This document shows, piece by piece, positions 24,948 through 34,371 of a DNA stretch of 64,000 nt (positions are counted from its first letter, which is position 1; every line of letters starts with the position of its first letter). The translations under genes were made by a program, and so were the position numbers. Source of the DNA: Solobacterium sp. (lineage in GTDB: Bacteria; Bacillota_I; Bacilli_A; Erysipelotrichales; Erysipelotrichaceae). The notes below the pieces were generated by a model, which saw nothing but the letters and a program-made list of their open reading frames with translations, did no database searches and was not told where the DNA came from. Location: NCBI GenBank assembly GCA_017510405.1, contig JAFWNG010000019.1:1-64000 (forward strand), in the 5' to 3' direction.

Positions 24948-25988
24948 ATGAAAAAGAAAGTGACATTTGCTGATTTGGCCCGAAAGACCGGTTTTTCCAA
25001 GACGACAATCTCCCGGTACTTTAATAATGCCGATTCGCTCTCGCTGGAAACACAGGAGATCATCCGGGCTGCTGTCGAGGAACTTGGCTACAAAGAAAAC
25101 AAGCTTGCCCGTGTGCTGGCAAACGGAAGGACCGAGATCATTGGTGTCGTTGTTCCGTCACTGTATATGCATTATTACGCGTATCTGCTTTCGCACCTTC
25201 TTCAGGTCGGAGAAGAGTACGGGTATAAATTCATCGTGTTCTTCAGCGATGAAGACCGGGATACAGAGAAGAAATATCTCTCTGAACTGATGGCATACAA
25301 TGTGGAAGGACTGATCATGATCAGTCATGTGACGCCGTCGAAAGAACTTTCAAAACTGAATGTGCCGGTCATCACGATCGAACGCGAAGACCAGTTTGTA
25401 AACAGCGTCAATGCGAATAACTACCAGGGCGGACTCATGGCGACCCGCCACCTTGTGGATATCGGATGTGAAGTTCTGATCCATATCAACGGGGATCTCC
25501 TGACGACTTCTCCGGCATACGGACGTATTCGCGGATTCCGTGAGATCGCAGAAAAGAGCGGACTGGAATCCCGGGAATATCTGACTCGTCTCGGTATTAA
25601 GTACCGTGACATACGGGAAAACATGATTCCGATCTTTGAGGATATCGAAAAGAATTATTCCGGAAAGAAAAAGGGAATCTTTGTGTCAAACGATACGTCT
25701 GCCAATGTACTTCTGAATCTGATCCTGCAGAAATACAACAGACTGCCGGATGATTATAAGCTGATCGGATTTGATGATTCACCGATCTCATGGGAGGCAG
25801 TCATGCCGTTTTCGACGATACGGCAGGATACCCGTGCAATTGCCGAAGACGCAATGGAAATGCTTGTACGCATGATGGACGGACGGAAACACCGGATTCC
25901 GATCATTTCCAAATCACTGATCCATCATGTAATCGATACAGAACTGATCATACGCAGTACAACAGAGAAAAAGGAGAACAACGAATGA
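24948..25988 (+). CDS. scrR: LacI family sucrose operon regulator
   Basis: A 346-residue LacI/GalR repressor. The DNA-binding head is VTFADLARKTGFSKTTISRYF with a hinge helix ending ENKLARVLANGRT, and the rest is a periplasmic-binding-protein-like sugar domain (IGVVVPSLYMHYYAYLL, IGFDDSPISW). ATG 24948 starts the conserved head; a longer reading frame from 24915 runs through the -10 box and is rejected. Its stop overlaps the scrB start by ATGA. The palindrome just upstream suggests that it represses its own operon. The symbol is by context. Confidence 0.85.
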   Translation: MKKKVTFADLARKTGFSKTTISRYFNNADSLSLETQEIIRAAVEELGYKENKLARVLANGRTEIIGVVVPSLYMHYYAYLLSHLLQVGEEYGYKFIVFFSDEDRDTEKKYLSELMAYNVEGLIMISHVTPSKELSKLNVPVITIEREDQFVNSVNANNYQGGLMATRHLVDIGCEVLIHINGDLLTTSPAYGRIRGFREIAEKSGLESREYLTRLGIKYRDIRENMIPIFEDIEKNYSGKKKGIFVSNDTSANVLLNLILQKYNRLPDDYKLIGFDDSPISWEAVMPFSTIRQDTRAIAEDAMEMLVRMMDGRKHRIPIISKSLIHHVIDTELIIRSTTEKKENNE

Positions 25989-27484
25989 GAGAGTGGACGA
26001 GGGAAGAGCGCTATGTCGCTCTGGACATGAAAGATCTCGGCCGGCTGGAGGAACTGCATAAGCAGATCCGGGAATCCATCTGGCGCTGCGATTACCACGT
26101 GCAGACAGTCACCGGACTGATGGGAGATACGAACGGATTCTCCTATTTCAACAATCGCTGGCATCTGTTCTATCAGTGGTTCCCGTACGGTGCAGTGCAC
26201 GGACTGAAGCACTGGTACCACGTTTCGTCGCCGGATCTGGTCACATGGCGCAATGAAGGCCTGGGCATCGGACCAGATGAACTGTATGACGATAAGGGCG
26301 TCTTCAGCGGCAGCGGCTATCCCGAAGGCGATACGCTGTATCTGCCGTATACCGGAAATCACCGTGATGAAAACTGGGTGCGCTTCCCGTACCAGCTGCT
26401 TGCGTGGATGGATAAGGACGGAAAGATCCACAAGCAGGAAGAACCGCTGTACGGACCGATCCCCGGATATACTGAGCACCAGAGAGATCCGAAGATGTTC
26501 TTCCGTGAGGAAGACGGTTATTACTACTTCCTGCTGGGTGTGCAGAATGAGCAGAAAAAGGGCAGATTCCTGCTCATGCGCTCCAAAGAGATCCGCAAAG
26601 GCTGGGAAGTATACGGAGAACTGAAAGTACGCGGATATGACGACTTCGGTTTCATGATCGAATGTCCGGATCTGGAGCGCGTCGGCGACAAGTGGCTGTT
26701 GCTGTTCTCGCCGCAGGGACTTGAGCCGCAGGGTGACTGTTTCCGCAATGTATACAACAATACCTACATGATCGGCAATATGGACTTCGAAAATCTGGAG
26801 TTTATTCCGGACGGACCGTTCAGAGAACTGGACCGCGGTCTCGACTTCTATGCGGCACAGTGCGCAGGACAGAAGATCTGGCCGGAACGGGCAGTGATGT
26901 GCGCATGGTTCGGCGTCAGTGATTATTCCTACGGACCGACAGCGGAAGAAGATTATTCCGGACTGCAGGTCATGCCGCGGATCCTCACGATCGAAAACGG
27001 CGAACTGAAACAGCGTCCCGCAGATGACTGGAAGAAGCTGGAAGGGGAATGTGCCGGTGAGTTCACAGGCAGCGCAGACGTGGAGATGCCGCGCGGCGCA
27101 GTCATCGAAGTAAAGAATTACAACGCTGCTGTGGCACTGGACCTCTATGGTGCAGAAGACCACAAGGGCTTTACCGTCACCTATGATCCGGAAGAAAAGT
27201 ATCTGACGATCGAGCGCGGATATATGGAAAACCAGATCAATACCGACTATGGAACAGACCGCAGGGTCCGTCTGGAAAACGGTCTGCAGGAACTCATTAT
27301 TTTCGCGGATCACAGCAGCGTCGAGATCTTCGTCAATGACGGAGAATACGTACTGTCATCCCGCATCTTCCCGACGCTGTCCGAAAACCGGTTCCGTGTG
27401 GAACAGGCCGGCGGCACGACAACATTATTCAAGGCTGTACGCACGGTAGAAGACGACTTCGTCATCTGCCCTGCTGAGCAATAA
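25985..27484 (+). CDS. scrB: Sucrose-6-phosphate hydrolase (GH32)
   Basis: A 499-residue GH32 beta-fructosidase. The nucleophile motif, normally NDPNG, reads LMGDTNG here with Asp48 kept; QRDPKMF near 168 is the RDP motif and MIECPDL near 223 carries the acid/base Glu. YHLFYQWFP-like text appears as WHLFYQWFPYG. The C-terminal beta-sandwich includes LQELIIFADHSSVEIFVNDG and SSRIFP. It splits sucrose-6-phosphate into glucose-6-phosphate and fructose in the cytoplasm. ATG 25985 overlaps the scrR stop by 4 bases. A transporter gene follows after 42 bases. Confidence 0.93.
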   Translation: MREWTREERYVALDMKDLGRLEELHKQIRESIWRCDYHVQTVTGLMGDTNGFSYFNNRWHLFYQWFPYGAVHGLKHWYHVSSPDLVTWRNEGLGIGPDELYDDKGVFSGSGYPEGDTLYLPYTGNHRDENWVRFPYQLLAWMDKDGKIHKQEEPLYGPIPGYTEHQRDPKMFFREEDGYYYFLLGVQNEQKKGRFLLMRSKEIRKGWEVYGELKVRGYDDFGFMIECPDLERVGDKWLLLFSPQGLEPQGDCFRNVYNNTYMIGNMDFENLEFIPDGPFRELDRGLDFYAAQCAGQKIWPERAVMCAWFGVSDYSYGPTAEEDYSGLQVMPRILTIENGELKQRPADDWKKLEGECAGEFTGSADVEMPRGAVIEVKNYNAAVALDLYGAEDHKGFTVTYDPEEKYLTIERGYMENQINTDYGTDRRVRLENGLQELIIFADHSSVEIFVNDGEYVLSSRIFPTLSENRFRVEQAGGTTTLFKAVRTVEDDFVICPAEQ

Positions 27485-27526
27485 AAGGGGACATACGCAG
27501 CCAGGCGTATCAGAAAGGAGAAAAAC

Positions 27527-29377
27527 ATGGCATTAGATTATCGCAAGTGCGCGGAAGAGATCTTCAGTCACCTCGGCGGCAAAGACAACATCGCTTCAGC
27601 AGCACACTGTGCAACACGTCTTCGTCTTGCAATCGTAGACAACAGCAAAGTTGACGTTAAAGCACTTGAAAACACAGAAGGAGTACAGGGGGTATTCTCC
27701 AACGCAGGACAGCTGCAGATCATTATCGGTACCGGTACAGTTAACAAGGTATACGATGAGTTCATTGCGGTAAGCGGCGTATCTGCAGGCTCCAAAGACG
27801 ACGTAAAGGCTGCAGCAGCAGCGAATATGCCATGGTGGAAGCGTATTGTTAAGACGTTAGGTGACGTCTTCGTTCCGATCCTGCCGGCAATCGTAGCAGC
27901 AGGTCTTATGATGGGTCTCGTTGAGGCTCTCGGTAATGCAATTCCGACGTTCCATGATACAGCATGGTTCGGCTTCCTCGATATGGCAGCCAACACGGCA
28001 TTCGCATTCCTGCCTGTTCTCGTAGCGATCAGTGCTACAAGAGTATTCGGCGGAAACGAATTCCTCGGCGCCGTTATCGGTCTTATGATGGTCCACCCGG
28101 CTCTGACAAACGGCTGGAACGCAGCAAACGGCTACGAAGTCTGGTATCTGTTCGGCCAGGGTATCAAGATCGGAAACTATGTTCTTGGTCAGATCAACCA
28201 GTTAGGTTATCAGGGTCACGTTATTCCGGTCGTTATCGCGATCTGGATCATGTGCAAGGTCGAGAAGTACCTGCATGAACATGTTCCGGAGATGATCGAC
28301 CTGTTCGTTACACCGCTGTGCACAGTTCTGATCACAGCATTACTGACATTCATGATCATCGGACCGATCTTCTCCGGTCTTGAAACGATCGTTCTGAATG
28401 CGGCTACGAAACTGGTTGCCAATCCGATCGGCGCCTGCGCGATGGGTGCCCTGTATCCGGTCACTGTTGTCATGGGTCTTCACCACATGTACAACACGAT
28501 CGAGCTGGGCATGCTGTCAAGCGTCGGTCTGAACACCTGGATGCCGATCGCTTCAGCAGCGAACTTCGCTCAGTTCGGTGCATGTCTTGCGGTAGGTCTG
28601 AAGGCCAGAAACCAGAGAACAAAGACAATTGCGATCCCGTCCTCTCTGTCCGCTTCCCTCGGTATCACTGAGCCGGCGATCTTCGGTGTCAATATGCGTT
28701 TCATGAAACCGTTCGTCTTCGGCGCGATCGGCGGCGCGATCGGTTCTCTCGTTGCGGCATTCTTCGGCATCGGCGCACACGCAAACGGCGTCACAGGTAT
28801 CCCGGGCTATCTGATCGTTAATAATTACCTCGGATACACAGTTGTTCTTCTCGTTGCCGGCGGTATCGCATTCGCTCTGACAACAATGCTCTGGAAAGAG
28901 GACGAAGAAGAAGCTGCTGCTCCGAAGGCAGACACAAGCGTTCCGACAGCTGATGCATTCACAACAGGAAAGGGAACAGTCACTCAGCCGGTAGCCGGCG
29001 AGATCATTCCTGCTTCCCAGATCGCTGATCCGGTATTCGCAGCAGAAGGTATGGGACCATCCATCGGTATCATTCCGACCGGTGAGACTGTATACGCTCC
29101 GTTCGACGGTGAAGTCATGATGGTATTCCCGACCAAGCATGCCGTCGGTCTGACAAGCACAGACGGTATTGAAGTACTGATCCATGTCGGTATCGATACT
29201 GTTAATATGGGCGGTACAGGCTTCGAAGCATTCGTTGAAGGCGGACAGAAAGTGTCCAAGGGCGACAAGCTGCTCTCCTTCGACCGTGCAGAGATCAAGA
29301 AAGCCGGTTATTCCGACACTGTTATCGTTGTTCTGACAAACGGAAGCAGTCTGCCGGATGTAAACAAAGCCGCATAA
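27527..29377 (+). CDS. scrA: PTS sucrose-specific EIIBCA
   Basis: A 616-residue PTS permease with domains in the order IIB-IIC-IIA. The IIB phosphorylation cysteine is C28 in HCATRLRL; IIC spans about 105-460 with ten or so helices; a flexible linker leads to a IIA-Glc domain with VLIHVGIDTVN (phospho-His near 553) and VSKGDKLLSFD. It imports and phosphorylates sucrose to sucrose-6-phosphate; trehalose is an alternative for this IIC family, but scrB next door favours sucrose. AAAGGAG precedes the ATG. Terminator at 29399. Confidence 0.93.
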   Translation: MALDYRKCAEEIFSHLGGKDNIASAAHCATRLRLAIVDNSKVDVKALENTEGVQGVFSNAGQLQIIIGTGTVNKVYDEFIAVSGVSAGSKDDVKAAAAANMPWWKRIVKTLGDVFVPILPAIVAAGLMMGLVEALGNAIPTFHDTAWFGFLDMAANTAFAFLPVLVAISATRVFGGNEFLGAVIGLMMVHPALTNGWNAANGYEVWYLFGQGIKIGNYVLGQINQLGYQGHVIPVVIAIWIMCKVEKYLHEHVPEMIDLFVTPLCTVLITALLTFMIIGPIFSGLETIVLNAATKLVANPIGACAMGALYPVTVVMGLHHMYNTIELGMLSSVGLNTWMPIASAANFAQFGACLAVGLKARNQRTKTIAIPSSLSASLGITEPAIFGVNMRFMKPFVFGAIGGAIGSLVAAFFGIGAHANGVTGIPGYLIVNNYLGYTVVLLVAGGIAFALTTMLWKEDEEEAAAPKADTSVPTADAFTTGKGTVTQPVAGEIIPASQIADPVFAAEGMGPSIGIIPTGETVYAPFDGEVMMVFPTKHAVGLTSTDGIEVLIHVGIDTVNMGGTGFEAFVEGGQKVSKGDKLLSFDRAEIKKAGYSDTVIVVLTNGSSLPDVNKAA

Positions 29378-29398
29378 TTCTGAAGGCTTTGCAGGCAT

Positions 29399-29424
29399 GA
29401 CCCCGGAGTTTTCCGGGGTTTTAT
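29399..29424 (+). terminator. Terminator of the scr operon
   Basis: ACCCCGGA (29400-29407), loop GTTT, TCCGGGGT (29412-29419), then TTTATT. Confidence 0.9.
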
Positions 29425-29480
29425 TATGCTTTTCCGGGCCGGTATCCTGTATACTGTATAGGACTGTCATGGGGGTATGT

Positions 29481-29933
29481 ATGGGATATATTATGGATCT
29501 GAGAAAGATCGTCGGGCACAGGACACTCCTGCAGCTTGGCGCCAGTGTGATCATTGAGGACAGCGAAGGACGCATTCTGCTGCAGAAGCGCACGGACAAC
29601 CACACGTGGTCCTATGCCGGCGGCTCTGTGGAACCGGATGAAAGCGTGGAAGAAGCCGCGTGCCGGGAATGTGAGGAAGAGACCGGACTGATCCCGGATG
29701 AACTCGTTTTCCTCGGCATCTATTCCGGGAAACATATGCACTATATATACCCGAACGGGGATGAAGTATCCAACGTGGATGTGGTATTTATCTGCCGTAA
29801 GTGGCACGGCACAATGAAGAAACAGGAAGAAGAAGTGGAAGAACTGCGCTTCTTTGCCAAAGAGGAACTGCCGGAGAACATCTTCTTTACGGAGCGGCAG
29901 GCAGTACAGGACTGGAAAGAGGGAAAGGCATGA
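29481..29933 (+). CDS. Nudix hydrolase
   Basis: A 150-residue Nudix protein. The box is GGSVEPDESVEEAACRECEE followed by ETGL at about residues 47-70, matching Gx5Ex7REUxEExGU with the metal-binding glutamates intact. It hydrolyses a nucleoside diphosphate linked to another moiety; the exact substrate is not predictable. The start is uncertain among ATGs at 29469, 29481 and 29493; I prefer 29481 with GGGGG before it. Its stop overlaps the following HAD gene by ATGA, so the pair may act on related phosphorylated compounds. Confidence 0.87.
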   Translation: MGYIMDLRKIVGHRTLLQLGASVIIEDSEGRILLQKRTDNHTWSYAGGSVEPDESVEEAACRECEEETGLIPDELVFLGIYSGKHMHYIYPNGDEVSNVDVVFICRKWHGTMKKQEEEVEELRFFAKEELPENIFFTERQAVQDWKEGKA

Positions 29934-30760
29934 AGAAGTTTAAAGTCGTGGCGGCAGATATTGACCGCACACTGCGCGGGAATGACCGTGTATTCGGTGA
30001 TATCAACCGGGAAGCGATGCAGAGACTGCATGCGGACGGTGTGCTGATCGGGCTGGCATCGGGAAGACCGATCTGGCAGAATCTGAAGGAACATGCCGTG
30101 GAATGGAATCTTGGTTTCCCGTTTGATTTCCTGATCGGACTGAACGGCGGCGAAGTCTATGACGAAGCGACCGGCATTACGATCAAACAGAATCTGCTGG
30201 AACCGGAGACCATCCGCTATATTATTGACAAAATGGAGCCGGCCGGATGTAATCCGTTCGTATACCGGGAAGGCTATATGCTGGCACGGTGGGATGATGA
30301 TCTCTTACGGGCAAGCGCGGCAAGAAATAAAAACGAGTCCCGCATCGTAAAGGATCTGAGCGAACTGTGGTCGGAACCGATCGGAAAGCTCATGTACCGG
30401 ACGCATACGGTCGAAGAAATGGACAGCATCGTTGTACCGCTGGCGAAATCGATCGAGAATGAGACATTCTTCTCCTTCAAGACGAGAGCGGATCTGCTGG
30501 AATTCCAGGACCGCCGCAACAACAAAGGAAGCGGATTACAGGCGTACTGTGATGCGCACGCCATATCCATGGAAGATGTCATTGCGTTCGGCGATGCCGA
30601 GAATGATCTGGAAATGATGGAAATGGCCGGATACAGCGTATGTCTGTGCAACGGCATGGAAGAAAACAAGCGCATCGCCAATGCGGTCACGGAATATCCT
30701 GCGGATGACAACGGCTTCGGACGCTGGGTGCTGAAGCACATGTACGGGGAAAGCCGGTGA
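29930..30760 (+). CDS. Cof-type HAD hydrolase (copy 2)
   Basis: A 276-residue HAD phosphatase: VVAADIDRTLRG holds the catalytic DxD (the usual DGT is DRT here), GLASGRP is motif II and AFGDAENDLEMMEMAG is motif IV. The cap domain resembles that of the 13610-14455 paralogue (FDFLIGLNGGEVYDE). ATG 29930 overlaps the Nudix stop, with AGGGAAAGG as ribosome site. A MATE transporter follows after 4 bases. The DGT to DRT change affects a residue beside, not in, the catalytic pair. Confidence 0.86.
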   Translation: MKKFKVVAADIDRTLRGNDRVFGDINREAMQRLHADGVLIGLASGRPIWQNLKEHAVEWNLGFPFDFLIGLNGGEVYDEATGITIKQNLLEPETIRYIIDKMEPAGCNPFVYREGYMLARWDDDLLRASAARNKNESRIVKDLSELWSEPIGKLMYRTHTVEEMDSIVVPLAKSIENETFFSFKTRADLLEFQDRRNNKGSGLQAYCDAHAISMEDVIAFGDAENDLEMMEMAGYSVCLCNGMEENKRIANAVTEYPADDNGFGRWVLKHMYGESR

Positions 30761-30764
30761 AAGG

Positions 30765-32117
30765 GTGACTGAAAACAGTTTTACCAGAGGACCGATCCTG
30801 CGGCCGCTGCTGAAGTTTGCCGTTCCGGTCATGGCGGCGATGTTTCTGCAGTCGCTCTACGGCGCGGTGGACCTGATGATCGTCGGACAGTATGCGGAAA
30901 GCGCGGACGTGTCGGCTGTGTCCACCGGCGCGCAGATCATGCAGACGGTGACGTCGGTGATCGCCGGTCTTGCCATGGGCATGACCATACTGATCGGACA
31001 GAAGATCGGTGAGGAAAAGCCGGAAGAAGCCGGCTGGGCGGTCGGCACCGGCATCGTGTTCTTTGCGGTGCTTGCGGTCGTGTTGTCGGCGCTGATGGTA
31101 TGGAATACGAAGGGACTTGCGCAGCTCATGCATGCGCCTGCTGAGGCAATGCAGGGGACCTGCAGCTATATCCGCATCTGCTCGTCCGGGCTGCTGTTTA
31201 TTATTGCGTACAACCTGCTTGGTGCACTGTTCCGCGGCATTGGCAATTCGCGCATTCCGCTGGTGTCTGTCGCGATCGCGGCAGTATGCAACGTGGCGGG
31301 AGACCTGGTATTTGTGCGCGTGCTGCACATGGGCGCTTCCGGTGCAGCGCTGGCCACGGTCATTTCCCAGGGAATCAGCGTCGTGCTGTCATGGCTTGTC
31401 ATCCGGCATATCGACCTGCCGTTTACGCTGCGGCGTAGTGCTGTGCGGTATGACGGCAGAGTGACCGGGCAGATCCTGCGCTTCGGTGTACCGATCGCGT
31501 TAATGGACTTCCTGGTGGGAATGAGCTTCCTTGTGATCCTTGCCATTGTCAATTCGCTGGGCCTTCTGGCAAGCGCCGGCGTGGGCGTGGCAGAGAAAGT
31601 ATGTGCGTTCATCATGCTGATCCCGTCCGCGTTCGGACAGTCCATGGCTTCCTTTGTGGCGCAGAACTATGGGGCAGGGAAGATGGACCGTGCCTACGCG
31701 TCGCTGCGTTACGGCATCATGGCATCCTTTGCGGTCGGCTGCTTCATGGGATGGCTGTCGTTCTTCCACGGCGATCTGCTGTGCGGGATCTTTACAAAAG
31801 ACGCACAGGTCACGATACAGGGCTGGGAATATCTCAAGGCATATGCGATCGACTGCCTGCTGACAGCGTTCTTCTTCTGCTATACCGGTTTCTTTAACGG
31901 GTGCGGACATACGAAGTTCGTCATGATCCAGGGAATCATCGGCGCGTTCTGCGTACGTGTGCCGGTCTCCTGGCTGATGTCGAAAGTACTGCCGGTATCG
32001 CTGTTCCGGATCGGTCTGGCAACACCTGCCTCCTCTCTGGTACAGACGATACTGTGCATCGTATACCTGCATATGGTCATACTGCGGAAGCAGGATACGG
32101 TTTCTTCGGAGCACTGA
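30765..32117 (+). CDS. MATE family efflux transporter
   Basis: A 450-residue, twelve-helix MATE exporter in the DinF/NorM superfamily. RPLLKFAVPVMAAMFLQSLYGAVDLMIVGQ at the N-terminus and GQSMASFVAQNYGAGKMDRA around 285-305 are conserved blocks. It extrudes cationic drugs or metabolites by cation antiport. It starts at GTG 30765, 4 bases after the HAD gene; Nudix, HAD and MATE thus form one operon. Its stop lies inside the terminator stem. Confidence 0.9.
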   Translation: MTENSFTRGPILRPLLKFAVPVMAAMFLQSLYGAVDLMIVGQYAESADVSAVSTGAQIMQTVTSVIAGLAMGMTILIGQKIGEEKPEEAGWAVGTGIVFFAVLAVVLSALMVWNTKGLAQLMHAPAEAMQGTCSYIRICSSGLLFIIAYNLLGALFRGIGNSRIPLVSVAIAAVCNVAGDLVFVRVLHMGASGAALATVISQGISVVLSWLVIRHIDLPFTLRRSAVRYDGRVTGQILRFGVPIALMDFLVGMSFLVILAIVNSLGLLASAGVGVAEKVCAFIMLIPSAFGQSMASFVAQNYGAGKMDRAYASLRYGIMASFAVGCFMGWLSFFHGDLLCGIFTKDAQVTIQGWEYLKAYAIDCLLTAFFFCYTGFFNGCGHTKFVMIQGIIGAFCVRVPVSWLMSKVLPVSLFRIGLATPASSLVQTILCIVYLHMVILRKQDTVSSEH

Positions 32118-32130
32118 TGTGCTCTTTTTT
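32109..32130 (+). terminator. Terminator of the Nudix-HAD-MATE operon
   Basis: GAGCAC (32109-32114), loop TGAT, GTGCTC (32119-32124), then TTTTTT. The MATE stop codon is in the loop. Confidence 0.85.
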
Positions 32131-32176
32131 AATATTTCATCCGGGGGATCCTGTGGCAGAAAACAGCCTGTTCACA

Positions 32177-32198
32177 TATAATTATTAAGGTACCTAAC
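32177..32198 (+). promoter_or_regulatory. Promoter and candidate MarR operator of the ABC exporter operon
   Basis: A perfect TATAAT (32177-32182) is followed by TTAAGGTACCTAA (32186-32198) with the 8-bp palindrome AGGTACCT, between the -10 and the start. This is where autorepressing MarR proteins usually bind. Confidence 0.5.
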
Positions 32199-32213
32199 AA
32201 AATGGAGAAGAGG

Positions 32214-32612
32214 ATGGAACAGAGTGATTCTTTGACAAAGATATTTTTCCGGACATCCCGGACACTGCATGCCGTGGGCGGACCGGAATATGCCCAGCAG
32301 CTGATCCTGCGGCGGCTTCTGCAAGGGGAAATGCGTCAGAAAGACCTGCAGGAACAGCTGAATATCAAAGCCGGAAGCCTGAGTGAACTGATCCGGAAAC
32401 TCAGCGGTAAAGGCTGTATCGTAAAAGAAAAAAGCGAAGCGGACGGCCGTGTCCGCGTGCTGAAGATCACGGAAGAGGGACGCCGCCGGGCAGCGCTGTT
32501 TGAAGAGACGAAAGATGACCGTCTGTTTGCGCCGCTGTCAGCCGAAGAGCGGGAACAGATGAAGCATATGCTGGCGAAGGTGCTTGCATATCACAGCGGG
32601 GAGAGCGTATGA
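32214..32612 (+). CDS. MarR family transcriptional regulator
   Basis: A 132-residue winged-helix protein: MRQKDLQEQLNIKAGSLSELIRKLSGKGCI is the recognition region and EADGRVRVLKITEEGRR the wing with the following helix. ATG 32214 has GGAG 6 bases upstream; an ATG four codons earlier is possible. It overlaps the next gene by ATGA and heads an operon with two ABC exporter half-transporters, so it very likely controls their expression in response to a ligand they export. Confidence 0.88.
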   Translation: MEQSDSLTKIFFRTSRTLHAVGGPEYAQQLILRRLLQGEMRQKDLQEQLNIKAGSLSELIRKLSGKGCIVKEKSEADGRVRVLKITEEGRRRAALFEETKDDRLFAPLSAEEREQMKHMLAKVLAYHSGESV

Positions 32613-34360
32613 AACTGATTGGATCTTATCTGTATAAATACCGGAAAGCAGTCCTGCTGGCGATCCTGATCAAACTGTTCGGTACGGTCACGGAACTGCT
32701 TCTGCCGTCGATCCTGGAACATATCATTGACGATGTCGTGCCGCTCGGACAGCTTTCCCAGGTGCTGTTATGGGGACTGGGCATGTTCGCGGCTGCGGTC
32801 GTATGCCGGCAGCTGAATGTCATGGCGAACCGGCGGGCGATCGACAATGCGCACCGGATCAGCTATGAGGTGCGCCAGAAACTGTTTGAAAAGACACTGT
32901 CGCTGGAAGGCGCGCAGTTTGACACGATCGGACTGCCGAGTCTCATATCCCGGATGACCAGTGACAGCTACAATGTGCAGTCTGCTGTACAGCAGGCGCA
33001 GAGTCTGTGCGTGCGGGCGCCGATGATGCTGATAGGAGGCGTATTTGTGGCCGGCATGATGGACTTTGAACTGACCAAGATCATGCTGGTGATCCTGCCG
33101 ATCCTGATCTGTATTGTCTTCTTTGTATCGTCCCGGGGTATTCCCATGTATATGAAAGTACAGCAGCGTCTGGATACCGTTGTCCGGATCATGCGTGAGA
33201 ATATCACCGGCATCCGTGTGGTAAAGGCACTCAGCAAGGAATCCCGGGAGATCGAGCGGTTCCGCGGCGTGAACCGGGAAATGACAAAGAGCGATATCAA
33301 TGCGGCCATGGTCATGGCGATGCCGGGACCATTGATGCAGCTGTTTCTGAATATCGGTCTTTCCGCTGTTGTCTTCTACGGTGCGTACCGGGTGAATCTC
33401 GGTGAGATCCGTCCTGGTGTTATCCTCGCATTCCTGACGTATTTCAATATGATCGCCATGGGCGTCATGGGTATGAACCGCATCTTCATGACCATGAGTA
33501 AAGCTTCCGCCAGTGCCGACCGGATCCGCAGCGTCATGGAGACGCCGTCGGAAGAACTGCCGGAGGTCCCGGAGAATACAGAAGTAAAGGGCGGACATAT
33601 CGTCTTCGACCATGTCAGCTTCAGTTACGGAAAAGAAGGCGGAAACGCTTCCGACTTTGCCGGCACCGGCCGTGAGAAAGCACTGGACGATATCAGTTTC
33701 GACCTGAAGAAGGGCGGGTCTCTCGGTATCATCGGACCGACCGGCTGCGGCAAGACCACGATCATCAACCTGCTCATGCGCTTCTATGTGCCGGACGAAG
33801 GCACGATCACGATCGATGATCAGAATGTGCTGTTATACGACCGGAAAGAACTGCGTGACAAGTTCGGAACGGTCTTCCAGAACGATATGATCTTCATGGA
33901 TACACTGCACGGAAATATCGACTTCGGCCGCGGACTGGAAGACAGCGCGATCGATGCCGCGGTGCGGGAAAGCCAGGCATACGAGTTCATTGAAGAACTG
34001 GAAGACGGCCTGCAGTATGAAGCCGCGATCAAAGGCGCCAACCTGTCCGGCGGTCAGAAACAGCGTCTCTTCGTAGCCCGCGCTCTGGCCGCAAGACCGG
34101 AGATCCTGGTCCTGGATGACAGTTCTTCGGCACTTGACTACAAGACAGACGCCGCCATGCGCAATGCCATCAAGAAGAACCACGGCAGCACGACGCTGAT
34201 CATGATCGCACAGCGTGTATCCAGCGTCATGAATCTGGATCATATTCTCGTACTCGATGACGGACACTGCATCGGCTACGGAACCCATGAAGAATTACTG
34301 AAGACCTGTGACACCTACCGGGACATCTACGAAGTCCAGATGGGTGCCATGGCGGAATAG
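32609..34360 (+). CDS. ABC exporter half-transporter, subunit 1 (degenerate Walker B)
   Basis: A 583-residue TMD-NBD protein. Six helices fill about 1-310; the NBD has Walker A GPTGCGKTT near 375, a canonical LSGGQKQR signature near 478, and a Walker B ending LVLDDSSSALD near 501, where Asp replaces the catalytic Glu. Its partner encoded next has the complementary defect (ISKGQ signature), so one of the two composite ATP sites of the heterodimer is degenerate, as in TmrAB or BmrCD. A short insertion (NASDFAGTGREK) sits before the NBD core. It overlaps marR by 4 bases. Confidence 0.9.
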   Translation: MKLIGSYLYKYRKAVLLAILIKLFGTVTELLLPSILEHIIDDVVPLGQLSQVLLWGLGMFAAAVVCRQLNVMANRRAIDNAHRISYEVRQKLFEKTLSLEGAQFDTIGLPSLISRMTSDSYNVQSAVQQAQSLCVRAPMMLIGGVFVAGMMDFELTKIMLVILPILICIVFFVSSRGIPMYMKVQQRLDTVVRIMRENITGIRVVKALSKESREIERFRGVNREMTKSDINAAMVMAMPGPLMQLFLNIGLSAVVFYGAYRVNLGEIRPGVILAFLTYFNMIAMGVMGMNRIFMTMSKASASADRIRSVMETPSEELPEVPENTEVKGGHIVFDHVSFSYGKEGGNASDFAGTGREKALDDISFDLKKGGSLGIIGPTGCGKTTIINLLMRFYVPDEGTITIDDQNVLLYDRKELRDKFGTVFQNDMIFMDTLHGNIDFGRGLEDSAIDAAVRESQAYEFIEELEDGLQYEAAIKGANLSGGQKQRLFVARALAARPEILVLDDSSSALDYKTDAAMRNAIKKNHGSTTLIMIAQRVSSVMNLDHILVLDDGHCIGYGTHEELLKTCDTYRDIYEVQMGAMAE

Positions 34361-34371
34361 GAGGTACGGAT

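Noticed and set aside
25925..29605. Long minus-strand frames opposite scrB and scrA
   Set aside because: Shadows of the sucrose operon genes, which are recognised end to end.
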